Positions 1 to 8,164 of a stretch of DNA of 43,229 nucleotides are shown here, in pieces. The stretch is from NCBI GenBank assembly GCA_027622555.1, contig JAQBYJ010000039.1, forward strand, positions 1 to 43,229. Direction: 5' to 3'. The notes under the pieces are model-generated. The model had not been told where the DNA came from, did no database searches, and was given only the letters and a program-made list of their open reading frames with translations. Every line of letters begins with the position of its first letter. The stretch's first letter is position 1. This stretch comes from Verrucomicrobiota bacterium. Its GTDB lineage: Bacteria > Verrucomicrobiota > Verrucomicrobiia > Opitutales > UBA2995. A program made the translations under genes and the position numbers.

Positions 1-70
1 CTGGTTTTCCAAAACTTTATCATGCGCATTTTACGGACAACCAGCGGCTTTTCGAACAGGGTCAAGCTAC

Positions 71-126
71 CTTCCTACAGATGAGGTCGCATCTTTTTAG
101 TAGGAAGGCAGCTTGCTGCCGATCTC
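71..126. repeat. REP-like two-hairpin repeat, copy 1
   Basis: An outer inverted pair CTTCCTAC (71-78) / GTAGGAAG (100-107) encloses a small GATG/CATC hairpin (80-83/90-93). It is followed directly by the hairpin GGCAG-CTTG-CTGCC (107-120) and the tail GATCTC. The same architecture recurs at 7641-7695 with a compensated stem, so this is a dispersed intergenic element. The rest of 1-163 shows no gene. Confidence 0.6.
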
Positions 127-250
127 TTCTGGAACGGTGATTTTAGGCGTGGCCAAAGATTGATTGTATAGTTTTAGTCCCAAAATCTCCGAGTATCCAC
201 GCTTTGGTCCTTTATCAATCCAACTACCAACTCATTTCCTACGCTTCCCA

Positions 251-1711
251 ATGACTGTAGAAACCGCCTTTAACAAAGATCTCTTTTTTATCATCTTCGG
301 CTTTTATATGCTCGGCATGGTTGTGCTGGGCTGGTGGGTGTCCCGCGGGCAGAAGTCGGGAGATGACTTTTTATTGGGTGGGCGAAAAGTGCCTTTTTTG
401 TTGGTGCTCGGAACCACGATCGCCACGATGGTTGGAACCGGCTCAAGCATGGGAGCAGTGGGCAAAGCTTACTCGCTCGGATGGGCGGGTGCGTTGTTTG
501 CCATTGGGGGTGCCGCAGGTCTGTTCTTTTTGGCGAAGTTTTTTGCTGATGTTCGCAAGTACAAGTTCATGACCTTCTCGGAGGAGATGTCGTTTTACTA
601 CGGTGGAAACCGTTTGATAAAAGGCATCGTTGGTGTGGCCATTTTCTTTGCCTCGGTTGGCTGGTTGGGCACGCACATACTGGGAGGCAGCCTTTACCTG
701 AATTGGGTAGCGGGAATCGACATGACTACAGCGAAGATCATAGTCGCTTCCGGGTTTACCATTTATGTGATCATCGGCGGCTACACGGCTGTGGTTTGGA
801 CAGACACGATTCAGGCGGTGATTCTGTTTTTCGGATTCATTTTGATGGGAGTTCTCTGTCTTAATAAAATCGATGCCTGGAACAACGCAGACGTGCTGTT
901 CAATGCCCGGTATTTCACCTTCCTGGATTCCAATCAGTTTTTGGCATCTCTGACAGTGGCTCTCAGCATATTCATCAGCACCGCTACCGTGCCTTCCTTT
1001 CGTCAGCGCATCTACTCCTCAAAAGATAAGAAAACCGTGCAAAAGAGTTTCTATATCTCAGCACTGTTGTATCTGTTGTTCGCGGTTATCCCGGTCATAG
1101 TTGGAATCACCGCATTCAACCTGATTCCGGATATCGCACGAGCGGACCAGGCGTTTCCGGAACTGGTGACAAAGATCCTTCCGGCCAGTATAGGTATTAT
1201 TGTTCTCATCGCAGGATTAAGCGCGGTGATATCCTCTGCGAGCTCCGATGCGATTGCAGGGACCTCCATTCTGTTGCGCGATGTCTTTATTTTGCTGACG
1301 GGTAAAATGCCACCCAAAGAAAAGGCCATCACCTACTCACGATATGGCGCAACCATCACATCCGTATTCGCCGTACTTTTCTCCATGTTGTCCGACAACA
1401 TTTTCGACTACATCAAAAACATGGTTGGCATCGTGATGAGTGGAATGTTCGTCTGCTGTATGTTTGGGAAATTCTGGAAACGAAGTACCTGGCAGGGCGG
1501 AGTAGCTGCCCTCGTTACCGGATCAGCAACCGCGCTCATCGTTATCTTTGTGCCAGCATGGAAAGCCTACTTTGGTGGAGTGACAATTCCCTCGGTCGTG
1601 GTTTCCAGCATCTGTTGCGTAGTCGTAAGTCTACTCACACCTCCTAATTCCATATCGGAGGAAGAAGCGTTGGCATCTCTGGAAAAAGAACGGGAAGTGT
1701 TTAGTTCGTGA
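251..1711 (+). CDS. Sodium:solute symporter (SSS family)
   Basis: Integral inner-membrane protein of 486 residues expected to couple Na+ influx to uptake of a small organic solute such as a sugar, sugar acid or amino acid; the substrate cannot be read from sequence. About 13 hydrophobic helices are visible. The family signature lies around IIGGYTAVVWTDTIQAV in the first half, and 'GRKVPFLLVLGTTIATMVGTG' is the usual TM2 region. The open frame extends upstream to a TTG at 164, but those 29 residues are hydrophilic and lack family character. The ATG at 251 begins 'MTVETAFNKDLFFIIFGFYM', just before TM1, so I chose it. It stands alone, with REP-like sequence on both sides and a convergent gene downstream. 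Confidence 0.9.
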   Translation: MTVETAFNKDLFFIIFGFYMLGMVVLGWWVSRGQKSGDDFLLGGRKVPFLLVLGTTIATMVGTGSSMGAVGKAYSLGWAGALFAIGGAAGLFFLAKFFADVRKYKFMTFSEEMSFYYGGNRLIKGIVGVAIFFASVGWLGTHILGGSLYLNWVAGIDMTTAKIIVASGFTIYVIIGGYTAVVWTDTIQAVILFFGFILMGVLCLNKIDAWNNADVLFNARYFTFLDSNQFLASLTVALSIFISTATVPSFRQRIYSSKDKKTVQKSFYISALLYLLFAVIPVIVGITAFNLIPDIARADQAFPELVTKILPASIGIIVLIAGLSAVISSASSDAIAGTSILLRDVFILLTGKMPPKEKAITYSRYGATITSVFAVLFSMLSDNIFDYIKNMVGIVMSGMFVCCMFGKFWKRSTWQGGVAALVTGSATALIVIFVPAWKAYFGGVTIPSVVVSSICCVVVSLLTPPNSISEEEALASLEKEREVFSS

Positions 1712-1803
1712 TCGGAGCATTTTTATTAAAAACAGTCGCTGATTCAGGTCGGTTGTTGCTTCCGTCTGTTCGTTCCTCGAAACGCCATAAACCGTCGATT
1801 TCA

Positions 1804-1833
1804 GGACGGCTCGCTCGGCGATCGAGCCCTACC
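1804..1833. repeat. REP-like hairpin
   Basis: Contains the stem GGCTCG (1808-1813) / CGAGCC (1823-1828) around a 9-nt loop, flanked by GGAC and CTACC. Its style resembles the intergenic hairpins at 71-126 and 7641-7695 but the sequence class differs. It lies between the convergent symporter and F5/8-domain genes. Confidence 0.4.
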
Positions 1834-1891
1834 AATTTTAGGAAAATTACGACTACCAACAGTTAAATGCTCTAAGTCCAAGTAGTACAGA

Positions 1892-1923
1892 AAAAACCCC
1901 GCGCCTTTTGACACGGGGTTTTT
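1892..1923. terminator. Bidirectional intrinsic terminator
   Basis: Perfect 10-bp stem AAAAACCCCG / CGGGGTTTTT with a 12-nt loop. On the minus strand it lies 20 bp after the F5/8-domain gene stop and ends in a T run. On the plus strand it can also stop transcripts from the symporter. Confidence 0.85.
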
Positions 1924-1942
1924 GAAAATCGATGAATCTAAA

Positions 1943-2608
1943 TTAACGACCGAATACCTGTGCTTCGATGTAATGATTCATGGTATCGGTAGAATTGCCT
2001 TGTGAGTAAAAGCGAACGTGCTGGCCCTTGACTCCCTTGGCATCGATAACCTTGCCTTCGTGAGTTTCAATATAGGCTTTATCTCCACCTCTACCGAGAC
2101 CAGCTGAGTTGTCGTGATCGCTGTTAAAGACGGTTTTTACTCCGCTTCCAAACTCGGCATCGTCAGACACCTGGACAATCACGTCGTGGTAAGCACGCGC
2201 TTGTGAATGGTAGTGCCAGAGAGCGATAACAAAGATCTCCTTAGATTCTTCCAAATCAATTTGCACCCACTGCAGTTCAGGACCCAGCTCAACGTAGTAA
2301 CCTTCGTCAGCGTCTTTGTCCCCGTCTGTAAGGAACTCGAGTTCGCCGATGATAGGCCAATCGTCACTGGAGGTAACTTCTTTGCCTTCGGAGACATTTT
2401 CCACGTCATCAGGAACCATAATTGCAGGCCGCTCTCCTATGGTGGTTTTTTCCAAATGCGAGATTCCTTTAATTGGAACCGGCGTACCTGAGAATTTAGG
2501 TTTTGGGAGCTCAAGCTCTAAAGCCTTCTCCGCCTGAGCAGCGGTGAGCGAGAACAAGTAGGCTCCAATAAATACGGAAGCCGTGATAATACGTACTATA
2601 TTTTTCAT
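1943..2608 (-). CDS. Secreted F5/8 type C (discoidin)-like domain protein
   Basis: Secreted protein of about 221 residues with one beta-sandwich domain resembling coagulation factor 5/8 type C domains, which usually bind carbohydrate or surfaces. Visible support is the domain core 'LQWVQIDLEESKEIFVIALWHYH' followed by 'HDVIVQVSDDAEF' and the C-terminal 'GQHVRFYSQGN...NHYIEAQVFG'. The reading frame runs back to 2671 inside the preceding oxidoreductase gene. I chose the ATG at 2608, the first after that gene's stop, because it gives a clean signal peptide (KNIVRIITASVFIGAYLFSLTAAQA). It is the last gene of the DoxX - Gfo/Idh operon and is followed by a strong terminator. The exact ligand is unknown. 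Confidence 0.75.
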   Translation of the reverse strand: MKNIVRIITASVFIGAYLFSLTAAQAEKALELELPKPKFSGTPVPIKGISHLEKTTIGERPAIMVPDDVENVSEGKEVTSSDDWPIIGELEFLTDGDKDADEGYYVELGPELQWVQIDLEESKEIFVIALWHYHSQARAYHDVIVQVSDDAEFGSGVKTVFNSDHDNSAGLGRGGDKAYIETHEGKVIDAKGVKGQHVRFYSQGNSTDTMNHYIEAQVFGR

Positions 2609-2612
2609 AGAG

Positions 2613-3986
2613 TTATGCATGGAAATCTTCATCAGTAAAGGTGAGTCGACGACCCGCTTCGATCGCTTCATTAACCTTCAAAACAGCCGCTTCACACTGA
2701 AGTGCTTCATGGCCGGGGCAATTCAACGTGTCTTCGCCACGGATGGTGTTAAGGAAATTTTCAATGTGAGGCTGGTGAATATAGCCCTCCAAAGTCGCAT
2801 TTACCGCGAACGCATCCAGAGCAGCGGTTTCGCGCACATCTACGGTAGATGATTTTTCTTGTCTCACTGGTAATGGAATTTCCCAAGGTCTCACGTTATT
2901 TGCTCCTTCTTTCTTTAGGAACCCTTGTTCGACGTATTTGTTCCAGTCAGGTGCACTTGCTTCACGAAAAACAGTGGTATACTTCGGGTTCTCGGACATT
3001 TTGATCGAGCCCTGGTCACCCATGAAGTATTCGAAGTATCCACCACCAGCACTGGTGGTTGTGAGGACTTGATAGAACGCTCTCACAGGTCCTTGAGCTG
3101 TATCGAACTCATAGATAGCCATCACGTTATCATGCCATTCCAAACTGTCGTAATAATCAGCTCCCCCACTCGCGGTAACCGCCTTGGGATTCGCGCCGAG
3201 GAACCAGCCATAGATATCGATCTGGTGAGCACCCAAGTCTGAAATGGGTCCTCCACCAAGGCCTTTGAACCAACGCCAGTTGCGAAACTGGTGCATGCCT
3301 TCAAACCCAAACTCCTTGAGAATATCATCGGAGATAGCATATTTTTCCGGCCATCCAAGCGGTTCGGTAACCGCGCGGTTCCACTGCCCATTTACGTTGG
3401 TGATACGACCACAGAGCTGGTTATCATCTATGAGATGCTTCTTAACAAACTGATAGCGGGGATTGCTTCGACGCTGGTGGCCGATCTGCAGAAGTTTACC
3501 TGTTTTCTCAGCTGTGCGAACCATGGATACCGCACCTTCGTGCGTATTGGACATCATCTTTTCGCAATAAACATTAATTCCCGCCTCGAGACAGGCATTG
3601 GTCATCGGTGCATGCCAGAAGTCAGGCGTGGCGATAAACACCGCATCGAGGTCCGGCTGCTTATCCAGCATCTCCCTGAAGTCCGTGTATGGAGTCGGCT
3701 TTTGCCCGCTCTTTCTCCAGAGGCCTATACCACGCTTCAAATTAAAACTTTCCCAAATGTCACAAACAGCCACCACGTTGAGACCGGGAAGTTTCATCAG
3801 TGATTGCATAAGCACCTGGCCCTGCGCACCCACTCCAATCTGAGCGATGTTGATATTGTCCATCTTTGACTCACCACCTACACCAAAGAGGGGAAGGTTT
3901 TTAGACAGCATCAGACCGGCTCCACCGGCGACACTGGTTTTTAAAAAGCTACGGCGATCAACGCCGAATCCTGTTTCGTTATTCAT
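2613..3986 (-). CDS. Tat-exported Gfo/Idh/MocA family oxidoreductase
   Basis: NAD(P)-dependent oxidoreductase of 457 residues, probably acting on a sugar or polyol in the periplasm. The N-terminus carries a twin-arginine signal (RRSFLK at 11-16, hydrophobic stretch to about residue 36). A Rossmann fold follows with GVGAQG at 51-56, then 'FIATPDFWHAPM' and CEKMMS (141-146), which takes the place of the family's EKP loop. The C-terminal alpha/beta domain includes 'GGGPISDLGAHQIDIYGWFLG'. This long, Tat-exported subtype is common in Verrucomicrobiota and Planctomycetota. It sits 18 bp after the DoxX gene and a few bases before the F5/8-domain gene, so the three are probably co-transcribed. Substrate unknown. 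Confidence 0.88.
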   Translation of the reverse strand: MNNETGFGVDRRSFLKTSVAGGAGLMLSKNLPLFGVGGESKMDNINIAQIGVGAQGQVLMQSLMKLPGLNVVAVCDIWESFNLKRGIGLWRKSGQKPTPYTDFREMLDKQPDLDAVFIATPDFWHAPMTNACLEAGINVYCEKMMSNTHEGAVSMVRTAEKTGKLLQIGHQRRSNPRYQFVKKHLIDDNQLCGRITNVNGQWNRAVTEPLGWPEKYAISDDILKEFGFEGMHQFRNWRWFKGLGGGPISDLGAHQIDIYGWFLGANPKAVTASGGADYYDSLEWHDNVMAIYEFDTAQGPVRAFYQVLTTTSAGGGYFEYFMGDQGSIKMSENPKYTTVFREASAPDWNKYVEQGFLKKEGANNVRPWEIPLPVRQEKSSTVDVRETAALDAFAVNATLEGYIHQPHIENFLNTIRGEDTLNCPGHEALQCEAAVLKVNEAIEAGRRLTFTDEDFHA

Positions 3987-4004
3987 GATTAATTGGGGCT
4001 TGGG

Positions 4005-4460
4005 TTAATCTTTTAACAACACCCATTTGGCATTCGTTATGGTTTTTAGAGCCATCACACAGATAATCACATGAATTCCTAACCAGGCGATTCCATGCTG
4101 CTCGTCTATAGCCATCATACCAATGGATAATCCAACATAAAGCAACAGCGATACAATCAAAGATATCCGCAACTTGATGCCAAGAAGCAGGGTAATCGAG
4201 AGTATCAGCATAATGTAACCCATCGGCAGGGCAAATAGCTTGGCAGCCCAACCAGGGATGATGGAGCCAGCAGCAATTCCGCCTGCCATACCGTTCATCT
4301 TGCCGTAGTAGTTTCCGAAGCTGTAATTACCTGGAGACCCAAATTTATCCAAACCGGCGAATAGCCAGCGGAAGGCAAGAAACAAGCGAAGGGCAAGGAA
4401 CGCCCAGGTTTCGTTGCATGAATTAGCACTTTGGGTAGATGATGTCGAATTTTCACTCAT
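4005..4460 (-). CDS. DoxX-like four-helix membrane protein
   Basis: Inner-membrane protein of 151 residues. After a polar N-terminus (about 1-22) come four hydrophobic segments, with the DoxX-type start 'LRLFLAFRWLFAGLDKFG' and later 'LPMGYIMLILSITLLLGIKLRISLIVSLLLYVG' and 'GIHVIICVMALKTI'. DoxX proteins are linked to quinone/thiol redox functions in several bacteria, but this member's role is not known. It is the first gene of the operon with the Tat-exported oxidoreductase (18-bp gap), so it might link that enzyme to membrane redox carriers. That link is inference from position only. Confidence 0.72.
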   Translation of the reverse strand: MSENSTSSTQSANSCNETWAFLALRLFLAFRWLFAGLDKFGSPGNYSFGNYYGKMNGMAGGIAAGSIIPGWAAKLFALPMGYIMLILSITLLLGIKLRISLIVSLLLYVGLSIGMMAIDEQHGIAWLGIHVIICVMALKTITNAKWVLLKD

Positions 4461-4672
4461 AACTTGTAGGTGTCTTTAAAAAGAAAAAAAACAAATTAGA
4501 TAACTTCTAAGCACTGAACCAAACAAATTCGTCATGGATTGGAAAATTCTGTGACAATGTCTACCATTTTGGCCGAATTCGACTGGAGATGGCATTGAAA
4601 TTCGCAGAATGCTGACGGCGTTAGTTGTTTTTACATGGACGGTTAAGCATAATTTGCCAAAAACCATCACCC

Positions 4673-5434
4673 GTGACTCAAGCCCCAAACCACATTTCAT
4701 TTTACCTGAGTATCCCTTGTTTCAACGAGGGAGATCGTTTGGCTCAATTTCTGCCGGGGCTTTGTACGGCTATCTCCAAATCGGACCTATCGGTTGAAGT
4801 ACAGATCGTCGACGATGGTTCGGAGTTTTATGATCAAGGACATTACCGATCGTTGATGGACCTGCTTCGTCCCACTTTCCCATTTTTAAAGGCACCCATC
4901 ACTTTGGAAGAAAACAGAGGAAAAGGAAATGCGGTTTATGCGGGATGGGCAGAAGCGGGTGATGCAGATATGGTGGCCTTCGCCGATGCGGATGGCGCAG
5001 TTAAACCCAATGAGGTGGTTCGTGTGCTTACACTCATAGCTAATGATTCATCTTCTCATCAAAAGCTTTACGCAGCGAGCCGCGTTAAAAATGAAGAAAC
5101 AAATGTACACCGGCGTGCCATTCGCAACCTGGGTGGACTCACTTTTCGCTGGCTACGCAAACGACTCTTCTCTTTTCCTATCGAAGATACGCAATGCGGA
5201 TTTAAGGTCGTTCCTCGCCAGTTCTTTGCCGATAATAAAGACCGTTTAAAAGAAGGAAGATTCGCATTTGATATCGAGCTGCTCTACCATGCCCAGAATG
5301 CAGGCCTGCAATTGACCGAAGTCCCCATAACCTGGGCCGATGTGAAAGGCGGACACATCAACCTGCTGAGTTCTTTCGGGTTGTTTAAAGACCTTCTCAA
5401 ACTCAAAGGCCGTCTGGATAGGGAAGCAGATTGA
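4673..5434 (+). CDS. GT2 family glycosyltransferase (dolichyl-phosphate/Alg5-like)
   Basis: GT-A fold glycosyltransferase of about 253 residues that likely moves a sugar from a nucleotide sugar to a polyprenyl phosphate or similar acceptor. Visible motifs are 'LSIPCFNEGDRL' near the N-terminus, the acidic 'VDDGSEF', the metal-binding 'FADADGAVKP' and 'EDTQCGFKVVPRQFF', a signature of Alg5/DPM1-like enzymes. No C-terminal membrane helices are seen. The frame opens at a TTG (4625), but the conserved region begins only a few residues after the GTG at 4673, so I prefer the GTG; no clear ribosome-binding site decides this. It is followed by arfB after 38 bp. Confidence 0.8.
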   Translation: MTQAPNHISFYLSIPCFNEGDRLAQFLPGLCTAISKSDLSVEVQIVDDGSEFYDQGHYRSLMDLLRPTFPFLKAPITLEENRGKGNAVYAGWAEAGDADMVAFADADGAVKPNEVVRVLTLIANDSSSHQKLYAASRVKNEETNVHRRAIRNLGGLTFRWLRKRLFSFPIEDTQCGFKVVPRQFFADNKDRLKEGRFAFDIELLYHAQNAGLQLTEVPITWADVKGGHINLLSSFGLFKDLLKLKGRLDREAD

Positions 5435-5472
5435 AATATGAGCAAATGGCTCAATTTACTTTCACTTAATGG

Positions 5473-5886
5473 ATGAGAATTTCACGGACAGTTACCTTAT
5501 CGGAGGATGAGATAGAAATCATTGCGATACGAGCGAGTGGTCCGGGTGGACAAAACGTCAATAAGGTATCAACGGCCATCCAGCTGTTCTTTAATATACA
5601 CAACTCCAGTTTGAGCAATCAGCTCAAGGAACGACTGCTCAAACTAAACGACAGCCGGATTAGCTCGGAAGGCATGGTCGTAATTAAGGCTCAATCCCAC
5701 CGCAGCCAGGAGAAAAACAAAGAGGCGGCAAAAGAGCGTTTGAAAGTACTTATTCTATCGGCGCTAAAAGAACCTAAAAAGCGTAAACCTACCAAGCCTT
5801 CCCGGGCGGCCCGTGAGCGTCGGATAGAGGGAAAGAAAAAAAACAGTCGAAACAAACAACTCAGGGGGCGAGTAAAGTTCGATTAG
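5473..5886 (+). CDS. arfB: Alternative ribosome-rescue peptidyl-tRNA hydrolase ArfB
   Basis: Codon-independent ribosome-rescue factor of 137 residues. It enters the empty A site of a stalled ribosome and releases the peptide from peptidyl-tRNA. The RF-1-like domain carries the catalytic GGQ motif at 25-27 within 'SGPGGQNVNKVSTAIQL'. The C-terminus, from about residue 100, is a lysine/arginine-rich tail (KKRKPTKPSRAARERR and onward), which in ArfB inserts into the mRNA channel. Length matches the family. It lies downstream of a glycosyltransferase with no functional link apparent, and is convergent with the SDR gene. Confidence 0.93.
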   Translation: MRISRTVTLSEDEIEIIAIRASGPGGQNVNKVSTAIQLFFNIHNSSLSNQLKERLLKLNDSRISSEGMVVIKAQSHRSQEKNKEAAKERLKVLILSALKEPKKRKPTKPSRAARERRIEGKKKNSRNKQLRGRVKFD

Positions 5887-5959
5887 GAAACTTTTACGTA
5901 TGGAAAAGACGCCCGGATTTCGCCAGACGCCTATTAATTTAAAAAATCAATACAAACTA

Positions 5960-6703
5960 CTACGCTGATCCAGCCAACATCTCGGCCGTTCCTCTTTCGA
6001 GTGTTTTGGCTCCCGCTTCATAGGGTTCCATAAATCCGACAGCAACAGGATCCGGGAAGATATCCTCTTTCCCGGCCTCCATACCATCGAGGATAGCGTC
6101 GGACACAGATTCAGGAGTGGCTTTATCCATTTGCAGACCGGCAGCCATATCGGTATCGACCGGTCCCGGGTATACGCCAACTACTTGAATGTTCTTGCCC
6201 CTGGTCAAACGTAGGCCCTGCGTAAGCGAATGAACCGCTGCTTTGCTGTCACTGTATGTAGGAAACGGTGGGAAGTTTACCAAGCTAGCCATGCTACCAA
6301 TATTGATAAGGGCCCCTCCTCCATTGCCTTCAACTATCGGAACGAAAGCACGAGCCACATTTAAAGCACCCCAATAGTTTACTTCATGTTCCTGTCTTGC
6401 CGCGCTCAGGTCATCGGCAAACAGATCCGTTTGAGCCGCGTATCCGGCGTTGTTGATAACAATTTGAACATCCCCCGCAAGCGAGGCCACGTGAGCAACC
6501 TGATCAACCTGGGTAACGTCCAGTGATACAGGAACCACCTGATCAGAATTGCTCTCCATCAGGGACTTCAATGAGTCGGTGTTTCTGGCAGTAGCATAAA
6601 CTTTGGAAGCTCCCCGTTTTAACAAGCCCTCTACTAACGCACGGCCAATGCCGCGATTACTTCCGGTAACGAGCGCTACCTTTCCTTCAATTTTCGTTTT
6701 CAT
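5960..6703 (-). CDS. Short-chain dehydrogenase/reductase (classical SDR)
   Basis: Cytoplasmic NAD(P)(H)-dependent oxidoreductase of 247 residues. The cofactor motif TGSNRGIG is at 13-20, NNAG at 84-87, catalytic Ser in 'INIGSMAS' (137 or 140), and the YxxxK pair at Tyr150/Lys154. Arg after the second Gly of the cofactor loop and 'ATARN' after beta-2 favour NADP(H), but this is inference. It lies 47 bp downstream of the pirin gene on the same strand and is probably in the same transcript. Its physiological substrate cannot be told. Confidence 0.9.
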   Translation of the reverse strand: MKTKIEGKVALVTGSNRGIGRALVEGLLKRGASKVYATARNTDSLKSLMESNSDQVVPVSLDVTQVDQVAHVASLAGDVQIVINNAGYAAQTDLFADDLSAARQEHEVNYWGALNVARAFVPIVEGNGGGALINIGSMASLVNFPPFPTYSDSKAAVHSLTQGLRLTRGKNIQVVGVYPGPVDTDMAAGLQMDKATPESVSDAILDGMEAGKEDIFPDPVAVGFMEPYEAGAKTLERGTAEMLAGSA

Positions 6704-6750
6704 AATAAAAATTATTAGTGGTTTTGTGAGGTAAGTCCCCGCTTTGGAAA

Positions 6751-7488
6751 TTACCTTTCAGTTTCTTTTGAATACCATTCATTTCGCCGCATGGGGAGGT
6801 CGAAATACAACAATTCAACAGAGCTCTTGGTTTTAATCGTTTGGGCTGCTTCATTCTTTAAAGCAAGTCCATCCCCGCGGCGGAGCGTCAGATCTCCCAC
6901 GATTGCCTCTCCATCGACGACTTGCAACCACCCCAATCGATTTTCCGATCCCGGAATTTCAAGCTCCAGGGATGAATCCAAGATCGTATTTAGTATGCGG
7001 GCGTCCTGCCGAATATCGACAATTCCTTCCTCACCTTCAGGAGAAGCCAACGTAAGCCATTTGTTTTTACGCTGCTCCAAGTCAAAGTCCTGCTCCTGAT
7101 ATCTGGGAGGTAAGCCAAGCCTGTCGGGCTGAATCCAGATCTGCAACAAGCGTGCCGGTTCGGTTTCCGAAGGATTGAACTCACTATGATAAATACCGGT
7201 TCCTGCCCCCATCAACTGAACACGTCCAGGATGAACCTGAGATGAATTTCCGGTGCTGTCCTTATGGGCAAGCGCTCCTTCGGTTACATAAGAGAAAATC
7301 TCCATGTCCCGGTGCGGATGCGTCGGAAACCCGCCGCCTCCCGCTATTGTATCATCGTTCATAACACGCAGCGGACCCCATTGCATGTGGTCAGGATCGT
7401 GATATTCCCCAAACGAGAAGGTATGGTAAGTATCCAACCAATCAAATTGCATATGACCACGTTCTTCTGCTTTGCGTATAACTTTCAT
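6751..7488 (-). CDS. Pirin family bicupin protein
   Basis: Cupin protein of 245 residues, likely cytosolic and iron-dependent. Pirins have been reported as quercetin dioxygenases or as regulators of central metabolism; the role here is open. The metal site is intact: His57 and His59 in 'FPTHPHRDMEIFSYV', with His101 and Glu103 in 'GTGIYHSEFNPS'. The usual N-terminal 'TFSFGEYHDPDHMQWGPLRVMNDD' is present. The second cupin domain has the usual 'GDGLAL' region near residue 215. A purine-rich stretch just before the ATG can serve as ribosome-binding site. It is the first gene of a two-gene unit with the SDR. Confidence 0.92.
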   Translation of the reverse strand: MKVIRKAEERGHMQFDWLDTYHTFSFGEYHDPDHMQWGPLRVMNDDTIAGGGGFPTHPHRDMEIFSYVTEGALAHKDSTGNSSQVHPGRVQLMGAGTGIYHSEFNPSETEPARLLQIWIQPDRLGLPPRYQEQDFDLEQRKNKWLTLASPEGEEGIVDIRQDARILNTILDSSLELEIPGSENRLGWLQVVDGEAIVGDLTLRRGDGLALKNEAAQTIKTKSSVELLYFDLPMRRNEWYSKETER

Positions 7489-7531
7489 TACTTCTTTCTC
7501 CTACTATTTCTGTTTTTTTTTAAATGAAACT

Positions 7532-7551
7532 CCCCGACGCAAGCATCGGGG
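7532..7551. repeat. CCCCGA..TCGGGG hairpin, copy 1
   Basis: CCCCGACGCAAGCATCGGGG, an inverted repeat with CCCCGA/TCGGGG arms. An almost identical 20-mer with one base change in the loop side occurs at 7726-7745, so it is a dispersed hairpin element and not a gene-specific terminator. Confidence 0.65.
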
Positions 7552-7640
7552 TATCTGAAATACAAGAACAAGCTCTTTTCTCTTTTGCTCGCAAGAATCC
7601 AGCAGACATCGTTGGTATTCGATTCGCGACCAAGGTCACT

Positions 7641-7695
7641 CCTACAACTACTTTCGCATGTCAAAATGTAGGAAGCTAGCTTGCTGGCGATCTCC
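7641..7695. repeat. REP-like two-hairpin repeat, copy 2
   Basis: CCTACA (7641-7646) pairs with TGTAGG (7667-7672), then GCTAG-CTTG-CTGGC (7675-7688) and GATCTC follow. Compared with copy 1 at 71-126, the second stem has changed on both sides but still pairs (one G-T wobble), which suggests the structure itself is maintained. Confidence 0.6.
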
Positions 7696-7725
7696 GCGAT
7701 TTCAACCTTTCCCTTCAGTCACCGA

Positions 7726-7745
7726 CCCCGACGCAAGCTTCGGGG
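7726..7745. repeat. CCCCGA..TCGGGG hairpin, copy 2
   Basis: CCCCGACGCAAGCTTCGGGG, matching 7532-7551 in 19 of 20 positions. The two copies bracket the two-hairpin repeat at 7641-7695. Confidence 0.65.
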
Positions 7746-8078
7746 AATAACAAGTTAAAATCAAGCGAAGCGTTTCCGCCGTCCGGGACAAACAAGAGTG
7801 AACGAACTATGAGATCGAGAGCGCACTCCTTTCCAGCAGACAAAAAGAAACTCGAAGGATGATATTAAGATAGGTGGCGCAGTATGAATTTTCCTTACAC
7901 CTTAAACCAGACCGGTTTTGTTAAACTAAATTCGCAGCAAGCAAGCCGGCATGGCACTAGTCCAGCGAGCGATTCCGAATCCGGAGGTTGATTAGTTGGA
8001 ATAGTATTTCCCGCTTCCATTATGGAAAAACGAAGGCTGGTGCTTCCAGTAAATAAAGCGTTGACGAAGTCATTTAAT

Positions 8079-8098
8079 TGCATCTTTGTGCACCTTAA
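8079..8098 (+). promoter_or_regulatory. Putative LacI operator O1 (before GH16)
   Basis: TTGCATCTTTGTGCACCTTA, 66 bp upstream of the GH16 start. It matches the five-copy consensus TTGCATNNNTGTGCACCTTA found only at the beta-glucan genes. It contains the imperfect dyad TGCAt..tgTGCA. A TTGACG at 8061-8066 places the left half of the site at the expected -10 position, so a bound repressor would block the promoter. Confidence 0.65.
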
Positions 8099-8164
8099 AA
8101 TCTCTAGAAATTTTCCATCTTGATGGAGAAACTCTATTGACTGAGCCGCCAAGGAATTACCCCA

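Larger units (their letters stand above)
7489..8164. other. 676-bp intergenic region with hairpin repeats
   Basis: No gene is seen between the divergent pirin and GH16 genes. The region holds two copies of the hairpin CCCCGACGCAAGC(A/T)TCGGGG, a second copy of the CCTAC...GTAGG two-hairpin element, and the conserved laminarin-locus operator at 8079-8098, 66 bp before the GH16 start. Short open frames inside it have no recognisable content. Confidence 0.7.
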
